A stretch of 28,799 bases of DNA. Origin: an uncultured Eggerthellaceae bacterium (lineage in GTDB: Bacteria; Actinomycetota; Coriobacteriia; Coriobacteriales; Eggerthellaceae). Positions 23,757-28,799 of this stretch are shown one piece after another (the stretch's first letter is position 1; each line of letters opens with the position of its first letter). Both the position numbers and the translations under genes were made by a program. Location of the stretch: positions 1 through 28,799 of the forward strand of contig CAJUSF010000025.1 of assembly GCA_910588945.1 (NCBI GenBank). Reading direction: 5' to 3'. A model generated the notes under the pieces. It saw only the letters and a program-made list of their open reading frames with translations, did not search any database and was not told the origin of the DNA.

Positions 23757-24145
23757 ATGAACAGGGGACATGTTTTTCGTGCAAGATACTATGATGGCAC
23801 TGGCTGTGCGTAAGCAACTTCAGTGAGGAATACACGAACCCCTGATGAGAAACGCAAGAAAACGAAGCAATCGGGCTTCTCTCGCATCATCTGCAGAGGC
23901 GATTCAAGAGCGAAGCCATAGAATCAGACTTACCGATGCTGAAGCGAGAAATATCGCTGGCGATGTTCTAGGAGGAGTCGATCCGACAACGCTTCGCCAG
24001 ACTGAGCGAAGCGAGAGAGAGGCAGCGTTAGTGCGACTGAAAGACGCAGGCCTATCAGTACGTCAGATTCAACGCATCACCGGACTATCATTGGGAACCA
24101 TCTCCAACGCAGGAAGATGAACGAAAAACACGTCCCCTGTTCATT
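23756..24145. mobile_element. 390-bp inverted-repeat-bounded RAYT-type mini-element
   Basis: The ends 23756-23780 (AATGAACAGGGGACATG...) and 24121-24145 are 25-bp inverted repeats with a single mismatch. Between them lies only one short gene for a RAYT-like C-terminal domain; the right repeat starts at the base after its stop codon. Left end abuts an Rrf2 remnant, right end stops eight bases before the SWIM gene stop. It resembles a shrunken REP/RAYT unit that may be moved in trans. Confidence 0.6.
23845..24120 (+). CDS. RAYT-like C-terminal HTH domain protein (short)
   Basis: A 91-residue frame. Its second half (LTDAEARNIAGDVLGGVDPT, REAALVRLKDAGLSVRQIQR, ITGLSLGTIS) matches the C-terminal helix-turn-helix of the RAYT-like protein at the right edge of the window. 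The Y1 catalytic domain (HUH motif and tyrosine) is missing; an in-frame TGA at 23824 stops extension upstream. The N-terminal 25 residues are basic and serine-rich. It may be a genuine DNA-binding remnant or a decaying one. It occupies most of the 390-bp element. Confidence 0.5.
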   Translation: MRNARKRSNRASLASSAEAIQERSHRIRLTDAEARNIAGDVLGGVDPTTLRQTERSEREAALVRLKDAGLSVRQIQRITGLSLGTISNAGR

Positions 24146-24152
24146 TTTCTAT

Positions 24153-24608
24153 CTACCAATAGTCATCCTGATAACGATCATCAAGGGCATCCTGGTAGAG
24201 AATGTCAATCAGCTTGTCTTTCGCCTCTTTTGCAGACATACTTTTCACCTGCCTTTTTATAGAAGCGAGCATCTCTTCTCTCCAGCATTTCTCTTCTAAT
24301 TCGTACCGTGCTTCCAATGCTGTAATATCTTCACGAAAGGCTTCAAGCGAACCCGAAATGCTCGCGAAATAAAGAGCGACCATGTGCTTGCATACAACCC
24401 TCCTGCCCTCTGCAAACGGACAAGAACAGGTCGACTTTCTAGGATGATCTATATCGATATAAACTGAATAAATCTGATCGTCACTGCCTTCAACCTCACC
24501 CTCAAAGCATGATATACCCACCTTGTAAGAAGACTTGACTTTTCCCTTCTCGTAGTAGTCAGCACCGCGCCATGTGGAATTATTGCTAGCACTTGAATAG
24601 AATGCCAT
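24153..24608 (-). CDS. SWIM zinc-finger domain protein
   Basis: A 151-residue protein with a SWIM motif: STCSCPFAEGRRVVCKHMVA near 59-78 gives CxC...CxH, a zinc-binding fold that contacts DNA or protein. The N-terminal part has GADYYEKGKVKSSYKVG and IYSVYIDID, the usual strands before SWIM; the C-terminal half is charged and helical (KRQVKSMSAKEAKDKLIDIL) and may form a coiled coil. It begins 11 bases after the HipA-like kinase stops, with GGAGGGG just before the ATG, so the two are one unit. A substrate or partner of the kinase is one possible role; this is inference. Confidence 0.8.
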   Translation of the reverse strand: MAFYSSASNNSTWRGADYYEKGKVKSSYKVGISCFEGEVEGSDDQIYSVYIDIDHPRKSTCSCPFAEGRRVVCKHMVALYFASISGSLEAFREDITALEARYELEEKCWREEMLASIKRQVKSMSAKEAKDKLIDILYQDALDDRYQDDYW

Positions 24609-24619
24609 ATTGCCCCTCC

Positions 24620-25765
24620 CTATCCCAGCAATCTCTTTGCGCGGAGGCGGATCTGGTGCTCTATCATCAAAAGTCGTTTCTTTGGAAAACTCTTCACAGG
24701 TCGGCGTGCAAACCTAAAATCCAGCGCTTTGCGAACCTTAGCTCGAGTGGCGGATGTCATCAACCGGGCTGCTTCATCATAGAAATCTTCATATAGACAT
24801 GGTTTTTGCGATCTTGCGTAAACAGCCAAAGCAGCATCGTTGCTCCAGTCATCCCCATAAGCCTGGTAAAAGAGCGAATTTCCGTGATCAAACAAAGGAA
24901 CCGGAGCAACAATCTCATTCGTCTTGTTATCAGCCAAGAATCCAAAATTTCCTAAATGCCTATCCGTATTGCAGATGAGCGCATCAAAGGCCACCATGTC
25001 AGAAAGAGCCTCTTTGAACGTATCGCCCATCGCATGGCATTCGGACACGACTGACTGCCATCCGCCATCCTTCACAACACTCGCGATAGGCACGAATGAA
25101 TGCTCCTTGCTCGTAAATAGCTCACACGATGAACAAAGAACACCCTTCCAACGATGAATGCCATAATCAATTGCATCCACCCCTATTGCGTGCGCCAGAT
25201 CAGCAGCATAGTATTCAGAAAACGGCTCGAAACCAGCATTGGCAAAACCCGTGGTGCCGCCCTTATAAAGATAGATTCGCCCATCGATCCGTCGCCAACA
25301 TTTCGGAAGCATTCCGTTTGTCGTGAACTCCGGAGAAGACATGAAACTCGAGCGAACCGAGCTGCCATATCCTGTAAAAGCTACCTGCGCCAAAAGCCTG
25401 CTGATGCGATTATCGTAAAGATTCACCTGCTCGAAGGTCGAATCATCACCTTCTTCAACCACCCAATAACAGTCATCAAGCGAAAGTCCCTTGCTAAGCG
25501 CAATGATTCCGAGTGGACGATTGGCGCTTAGCCCGTTGCGCGCAAGAAAAGTATTCGCAAAAGCTCTGTTCTTCGGAATATTACGATGCTTGACCCAGGC
25601 TTTCAACCCATCAGGCGAGCACTCAAGTCCGAATGGAAGCAGTTGTCGCTTGTTTTCATCGATCCAAGCGATCTCATAAGCAGCCTCAGGAGATAATACA
25701 TCAGCAGAAAACCGCACGAGAGACGTATCGAAGTGTTTGAGAATGTATGTTTTCTTTTCAGCCAT
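24620..25765 (-). CDS. HipA-like (PI-kinase-related) protein kinase
   Basis: A 381-residue HipA-family kinase without a HipB partner. The ATP-site lysine is in RIYLYKGGT near 164-172; the catalytic loop is FDALICNTDRHLGNFGFL near 258-275; the metal-binding Asp is in VPLFDHGNSLF near 289-299. The C-terminal helices (ATRAKVRKALDFRF, PKKRLLMIEHQIRLRAKRLL) are basic. The N-terminal 120 residues (AYEIAWIDENKRQLLPFGLE) differ from E. coli HipA and lack its usual start, and the total is shorter than HipA (440). Kinases of this family stop growth by phosphorylating tRNA ligases or other targets. Its ribosome site is poor, in contrast to the small frame before it. Confidence 0.8.
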   Translation of the reverse strand: MAEKKTYILKHFDTSLVRFSADVLSPEAAYEIAWIDENKRQLLPFGLECSPDGLKAWVKHRNIPKNRAFANTFLARNGLSANRPLGIIALSKGLSLDDCYWVVEEGDDSTFEQVNLYDNRISRLLAQVAFTGYGSSVRSSFMSSPEFTTNGMLPKCWRRIDGRIYLYKGGTTGFANAGFEPFSEYYAADLAHAIGVDAIDYGIHRWKGVLCSSCELFTSKEHSFVPIASVVKDGGWQSVVSECHAMGDTFKEALSDMVAFDALICNTDRHLGNFGFLADNKTNEIVAPVPLFDHGNSLFYQAYGDDWSNDAALAVYARSQKPCLYEDFYDEAARLMTSATRAKVRKALDFRFARRPVKSFPKKRLLMIEHQIRLRAKRLLG

Positions 25766-25810
25766 TGAGTTTGCAGCTTATCTGCGATATTGCACTGTAG
25801 CAAAATGCCG

Positions 25811-25850
25811 CTACCCGTTATTCCCACTCGATGGTGGGAATAACGGGTAG
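25811..25850 (-). promoter_or_regulatory. Perfect 17-bp hairpin in the HipA-like kinase leader
   Basis: CTACCCGTTATTCCCAC at 25811-25827 and GTGGGAATAACGGGTAG at 25834-25850 are perfect inverted repeats with a 6-nt loop. In the message (minus strand) it would form a very stable stem 45 bases before the kinase ATG. The stop codon of a 16-codon frame (25818-25820) lies in the 3' arm, followed by a short TTTT. An attenuator, an operator or a small repeat are all possible. Confidence 0.6.
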
Positions 25851-25868
25851 TTGTCCAAACAGAGTCAT
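25818..25868 (-). CDS. Possible 16-residue leader peptide
   Basis: ATG at 25868 has GAGGTGAT ending five bases upstream, one of the best ribosome sites in the window. The frame encodes MTLFGQLPVIPTIEWE and stops inside the 3' arm of the 17-bp hairpin. A ribosome on this frame would melt the stem, which makes it a candidate leader for the HipA-like kinase gene. The last five codons (TIEWE, stop) are also the usual end of GMP synthetase (GuaA), so the sequence may instead be an island attachment site copied from guaA. Short length keeps confidence low. Confidence 0.35.
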   Translation of the reverse strand: MTLFGQLPVIPTIEWE

Positions 25869-26184
25869 ATCGTATCACCTCGTTATGGGATGTCCGGCCA
25901 GTGACAAACATTCCCAGTACCGTATTGAACTCACTTGTTTTGCGATCTCCGCTCTTAGCACGAGGGAGTAAATCGGAAAATTAGAAAACTCACTGCCTGA
26001 CCAGCCGAAACTCCCTGCACACATTATAGTTGAGTTCAACCGTCTATTGCATAGGACTCATTTTTACACCCAAGAATAGCACAGGAGTAAATCCGGTATG
26101 GGGGTGTAGAGCCTCGACCTGCGCCAACGTAGAATCGTGAGTTCAAAGTGAGCTCACGATGAGTTCGGCCCTCTGTCTTACGGT
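25869..26184. other. Intergenic region with short repeats
   Basis: No gene is seen in this 316-bp part. It contains a hairpin at 26134-26160 (ATCGTGAG / CTCACGAT) 3' of the HEAT-like gene, without a T-run, and TTGAACTCA-like words at about 25925, 26031 (inverted) and 26139 (inverted). The kinase unit must be transcribed from here, but I find no strong promoter. Confidence 0.4.
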
Positions 26185-26631
26185 CTAGCGCTCTATTGCG
26201 AGCAGACTGTCGCGGATGTCTTTTTGAACGAGGGAGCGCATGCTGTCCGGGTAGCGGGCGACGTTGGCGTCCCTCAGCGCGGAGACGATTTTGGGCGCAA
26301 GGGCGGATTTGGCCTCGGCTAGCAGGGGGAGCAGCTTTATGCACTGCCTCGCGCAGATGGGCTTCTCGTTGGTCACATGCTCCAGGTACTCGTCGATTAC
26401 ACTGTCGATTTTGTCGTCAACATCCCATTTCGCATTGTGGGCTATCAGCACGAGCCCGCGCGTGCGGACGTAGGAGTTGCTGCTGCCCGTCATTGCGATG
26501 AGCTCGTCCATGTACGGGTAGAGGCAGTTGCTCTCGGCGCTCATTCCCTCCAGCGCCTTCAGCGCCCGATATGCCTGCGAGTTGTCTTGAGACGTCAAGA
26601 GCCCAAGCAGCTCTTTGGCCCTATCGCTCAT
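26185..26631 (-). CDS. Small HEAT-repeat-like protein
   Basis: A 148-residue all-helical protein: AKELLGLLTSQDNSQAYRAL, SNCLYPYMDELIAMTGSSNS, YVRTRGLVLIAHNAKWDVDD, EYLEHVTNEKPICARQCIKL and the ending SLVQKDIRDSLLAI. The pattern of helix pairs is HEAT-like; similar small proteins of Firmicutes are often labelled 'SufBD protein', but nothing ties it to iron-sulfur assembly. AAGGGGG lies seven bases before its ATG. It follows AbiEii by 36 bases on the same strand and shares its high GC, so it may have arrived with the toxin-antitoxin pair. Function unknown. Confidence 0.7.
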   Translation of the reverse strand: MSDRAKELLGLLTSQDNSQAYRALKALEGMSAESNCLYPYMDELIAMTGSSNSYVRTRGLVLIAHNAKWDVDDKIDSVIDEYLEHVTNEKPICARQCIKLLPLLAEAKSALAPKIVSALRDANVARYPDSMRSLVQKDIRDSLLAIER

Positions 26632-26667
26632 TGCGTTCCCCCTTAAGCATCCCAGATCGAAGAACGG

Positions 26668-27525
26668 CTAATCGGACTCTCCCAAGTCCTGCCAGCACGC
26701 GTCGCACAGGAGTCGGAGCGACCCGACGGCGTCCGGCCACGCGATTGAGGCGGCGTAGGGGTTCGACAGGCCGTAGGACCGCCATCTCTCCGCCATGGTC
26801 GCGCTGCCCTCTATCTCGGCCAACGTCTGAGCGTAGCCGGATGCACTGATGCCGCTGCCCCTCTTCTCGATGGTGGCCTCAAGCGCCGCCCTCAGGCTCG
26901 ACGGCTCCAGGCTCTCATCCAGCTCGCGGAGCATGTAGACGTCGTAGAAGTCCCGCATCCTCGTGTTGAGGATTCCCCTCGCAAGCGCGGTCTCGATCTT
27001 CTCCGCGAGCACGGTCTCCACCGGGTACGCCCATATGCCGATGTCGCGGTCCTCGAACATGAGACGATACCTGTGCATGACCTCGGCCGGGGTGATCGCG
27101 TCCCCCGTCGAGATGTCGATCTTCATGGGGATGCAGGTCCTCTCCATGTGGGCCGTGAGCGCTATCCTCACGCCGCCGTACTCGGAGTCCTCCATGATCT
27201 CTGCCGCGCCGCCGACCTCAAACTCCATTCCGTCGTCGAGCCCGACGGAGGCGATCTCCTCCACAACCTTGAGGGCGTTGCCCGTATCGAGCATCAGCCC
27301 CTTGACGGTCGCGTCGATGTCCATCGTGCTGCGCTGGTTCACGCCCACGAGCGAGGACATCAGCATGCCGCCCTTGAGCACGAAGTTGTCCCGGTAGGGG
27401 GAGTTCGCGAGCCTCTCTAGGAACCGCTCCATGGCGTAGTGGCGCAGAAGCGCCTGGGACTTGCTGCTGTCCCCCTTCGCCTTGTTGCGGATTAGGTCCT
27501 TCACCCTGCGCGCGCCCTTGATCAC
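26668..27525 (-). CDS. AbiEii-type nucleotidyltransferase toxin (type IV TA)
   Basis: A 285-residue toxin of the AbiEii/AbiGii family. The nucleotidyltransferase motifs are in order: FVLKGGMLM near 48-56, RSTMDIDATVKG near 65-76, KIDISTGDAIT near 132-142, ETVLAEKIETAL near 175-186 and NTRMRDFYDVYML near 190-202. Family members transfer nucleotides to tRNA or other acceptors and halt growth, giving abortive infection against phages. The start is GTG, overlapping the antitoxin stop by four bases (GTGA) with GGAGGTG upstream. Gene and partner are clearly GC-richer than the kinase and FHL genes, a sign of transfer. All active-site acids seem intact. Confidence 0.9.
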   Translation of the reverse strand: MIKGARRVKDLIRNKAKGDSSKSQALLRHYAMERFLERLANSPYRDNFVLKGGMLMSSLVGVNQRSTMDIDATVKGLMLDTGNALKVVEEIASVGLDDGMEFEVGGAAEIMEDSEYGGVRIALTAHMERTCIPMKIDISTGDAITPAEVMHRYRLMFEDRDIGIWAYPVETVLAEKIETALARGILNTRMRDFYDVYMLRELDESLEPSSLRAALEATIEKRGSGISASGYAQTLAEIEGSATMAERWRSYGLSNPYAASIAWPDAVGSLRLLCDACWQDLGESD

Positions 27526-28121
27526 AGAAGCACCTCCATCGCCTGCTGCACCTGCCTCTCGACCCCCATCTCCTTGGCGTAGCGCCCGAGCCTAGCGAGG
27601 TCCTTCTCCCTGCTCGCCGCGTACCTTCGGAGCGCGTACCCGTAGGCGGCGGGGTCCATGGCCGCCTTCCTGCGCACGACGTCGCAGACCGTGCGCTCCC
27701 TGTCGTATGCCCTCACGACATGGCCGCCCGGCGACTCCGCCTCGGAGATCCCGAGGCCGTACCACTCCGGCTTCACGTAGAAGATCCTCACGCCCTGGTT
27801 CTTGAGGGATGCCGAGTGGTAGCCCGACTCCACCGTGAGGGCGATGGGGACGGGCTCGCGCTCGGCCATGTCGTGGAGGTAGAGCGCCGTCTCGTGCGAG
27901 AACACGGCCTTGGGGTAGCGCGCCTGGAGCAGGTAGAGCTCGTCGGGGAACACGTCGGCGTCCACGAAGATGCCGGGGGACGCCTTCTCCAGCCCGTGTG
28001 ACCTCGCGAAGTCGTAGACCGCGTTTCTCGGGATCCCCGAGCCTATCGCCTCCGAGGCGATGAGGACGCCGTTGTTCTCGTCTAGCAGTCGCTCGATCCT
28101 CTGTTCGCTTCTATTTGTCAT
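27522..28121 (-). CDS. AbiEi-type antitoxin (type IV TA)
   Basis: A protein of 199 residues pairing with AbiEii. The N-terminal 70 residues (RIERLLDENNGVLIASEAIG and GIPRNAVYDFARSHGLEKAS) are the winged-helix AbiEi DNA-binding domain; FSHETALYLHDM, then PVPIALTVESGYH and the late YDRERTVCDVVRRK are typical of the C-terminal part. AbiEi represses its own promoter by binding inverted repeats and prevents toxicity without touching the toxin. The ATG at 28121 is preferred to a TTG six bases earlier, though neither has a good ribosome site; a leaderless or weakly translated start is possible. Confidence 0.88.
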   Translation of the reverse strand: MTNRSEQRIERLLDENNGVLIASEAIGSGIPRNAVYDFARSHGLEKASPGIFVDADVFPDELYLLQARYPKAVFSHETALYLHDMAEREPVPIALTVESGYHSASLKNQGVRIFYVKPEWYGLGISEAESPGGHVVRAYDRERTVCDVVRRKAAMDPAAYGYALRRYAASREKDLARLGRYAKEMGVERQVQQAMEVLL

Positions 28122-28167
28122 AAACAATCACACTGATATATTAACATAAGCTCGGTGCAATTGTTTA
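28121..28167. promoter_or_regulatory. Inverted repeats at the AbiE promoter (candidate AbiEi operator)
   Basis: TAAACAAT at 28121-28128, overlapping the abiEi start codon, is found inverted as ATTGTTTA at 28160-28167. Beyond the eight bases both arms continue as NNCAC, giving TAAACAATNNCAC facing inward. AbiEi proteins are known to bind a pair of inverted repeats at their promoter, which suits this place. Confidence 0.5.
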
Positions 28168-28258
28168 CATCGACCGCCAAGAGAATCCGAAGACTTATTA
28201 TCTTGGCGAGCATGGTTTCACAGCAAAAATTGCAGATTTCATAGGCTTTCTCAGGTGA
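28145..28258 (+). pseudogene. Unidentified 37-codon open remnant
   Basis: The plus strand here reads without a stop as HKLGAIVYIDRQENPKTYYL then GEHGFTAKIADFIGFLR and TGA. There is no start codon: TAA lies just before. It looks like real protein sequence with a normal hydrophobic pattern, perhaps the end of a deleted gene, but I do not recognise it. It partly overlaps the right arm of the presumed AbiEi operator. Confidence 0.25.
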
Positions 28259-28386
28259 GGCTCTCGCACGCAAGCACAGCTGCATTGTCGTCTACAAGTG
28301 AAGCAGCGGCATGTTGGAGTCTGAGGCTTGCGTCATCGACGTAGTGAACGCCAGTCGTAAGTGGCTCGCGTATGCCAAAGCATATG

Positions 28387-28409
28387 CCAAAGGGTCACAT
28401 CAAATGGCA
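28387..28409. repeat. REP core, copy 3, next to the RAYT gene
   Basis: TGCCAAAGGGTCAC...AAATGGCA has the same 22-bp core as at 4.9 and 23.4 kb. It lies 36 bases 3' of the RAYT-like gene, the usual place of a REP that a RAYT acts upon. A shorter near-copy of the left end (TATGCCAAAGC) is at about 28373. From 28259 to 28386 nothing else is seen. Confidence 0.75.
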
Positions 28410-28444
28410 CCCAACGTCGGGCGCCAATCACATCGGATCGTCAC

Positions 28445-28799
28445 TCATGCTTTCGTGATGATCCCTCTCCCAATCCCCGTCAATCGTTCAATCTGTCGAA
28501 TAGATAGGCCGATATCTTTGAGAAGACGCAGCGCTTTGTCTCGTTCTTTTTTCGGTAACCCTACAATGTAATCGGAAAATTCAGCCCCGAAATACCTCTG
28601 AGCGATCGCTCGAGCATCACTATCGCATATTCGTGGTCGATAGCCATCAATCCTGGCGAACCCGTCTTGCTCGTTGATGAGCTGATGAAACCTTATGAAG
28701 TTGTCCATGCTGCCAAAAAGATCACAGGCAGCAGCAACATCACAAAGACCCTCCCCTTCTAGCACCCTATTCCCACCTGCGATCTCGCGATAGCTGCTC
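28445..28799 (-). CDS. RAYT-like (REP-associated, Y1-type) transposase, cut by the window edge
   Basis: The frame stays open from TGA at 28445 to the end of the window, giving 117 residues of the C-terminal part: SSYREIAGG, ACDLFGSMDNFIRFHQLINE, and the end KALRLLKDIGLSIRQIERLT-GIGRGIITKA. The SSYREY-like start is the usual place after the Y1 catalytic domain, and the final helix-turn-helix recalls the DnaA-like end of RAYTs. The HUH and tyrosine motifs lie beyond the window. A GTG at 28765 is not the true start. Such enzymes move REP sequences; a REP core lies directly 3'. Confidence 0.7.
   Translation of the reverse strand, partial: SSYREIAGGNRVLEGEGLCDVAAACDLFGSMDNFIRFHQLINEQDGFARIDGYRPRICDSDARAIAQRYFGAEFSDYIVGLPKKERDKALRLLKDIGLSIRQIERLTGIGRGIITKA

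Noticed and set aside
25603..25911. 102-codon minus-strand frame across the kinase start
   Set aside because: It overlaps the conserved kinase N-terminus and the hairpin in another frame; the composition is not protein-like.
1..28799. CRISPR array, tRNA or rRNA genes
   Set aside because: No regularly spaced repeats with spacers, and no tRNA cloverleaf or rRNA sequence seen in the gaps between genes.

Overview
The window looks like a chromosomal segment from an anaerobic actinobacterium, most likely of the Coriobacteriia (Eggerthellaceae-like). This rests on the style of the proteins, roughly balanced base composition, strong Shine-Dalgarno sites and RAYT-like transposase ends of a kind I associate with that group; no rRNA or species marker is present. 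Nearly everything is on the minus strand.

Left part (1-5.7 kb): an accessory 'small enzyme' region. It has a REP-like hairpin at the edge, GrpB-family and GNAT proteins, an SRAP/HMCES-type DNA-crosslink protein, a second GNAT coupled to an alpha/beta hydrolase, a DUF3788 protein, a GyrI-like effector-binding protein and a C-terminally short patatin. The patatin is on the plus strand and runs into the end of the big operon.

Centre (22.5-5.7 kb, read right to left): one apparent 16-gene operon for a formate hydrogenlyase. Order: hydN-like ferredoxin, formate dehydrogenase H (cysteine form), HycB/HyfA-like ferredoxin, membrane arm HyfB, HyfC, HyfE and HyfF, then HyfG (hydrogenase large subunit with NuoC-like domain), HyfH, HyfI, HycH, the HycI maturation protease, a FocA-type formate channel, FdhD, beta-carbonic anhydrase and a CLC-family anion transporter. 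Together they would take in or release formate, split it to CO2 and H2 at the membrane with possible ion pumping, assemble the two metal enzymes, hydrate the CO2 and move an anion. The membrane arm is intermediate between E. coli FHL-1 and FHL-2, because no HyfD-like subunit is present. A sigma70-like promoter and a leader of about 290 nt precede the operon. No FhlA-type regulator and no hyp genes are in the window.

Right part (22.6-28.8 kb): a defence and mobile-element region. It starts with an unusual fusion of a RelB/DinJ-type ribbon-helix-helix domain to a PIN domain that has lost most catalytic acids, behind a 42-bp palindromic operator. Next come a REP plus RAYT remnant, an Rrf2-regulator remnant, and a 390-bp inverted-repeat-bounded element carrying only a RAYT C-terminal domain. 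Then follow a HipA-like kinase/SWIM protein pair preceded by a possible 16-codon leader peptide with a perfect 17-bp hairpin, a GC-rich island with an AbiE type IV toxin-antitoxin pair and a HEAT-like protein, and finally a RAYT transposase cut by the window edge. One 22-bp REP core occurs at three places (about 4.9, 23.4 and 28.4 kb).

The strongest candidates for something undescribed are the RHH-dead-PIN fusion, the leader-ORF/hairpin before the HipA-like kinase, and the FHL operon that adds carbonic anhydrase and a CLC-F-like transporter.
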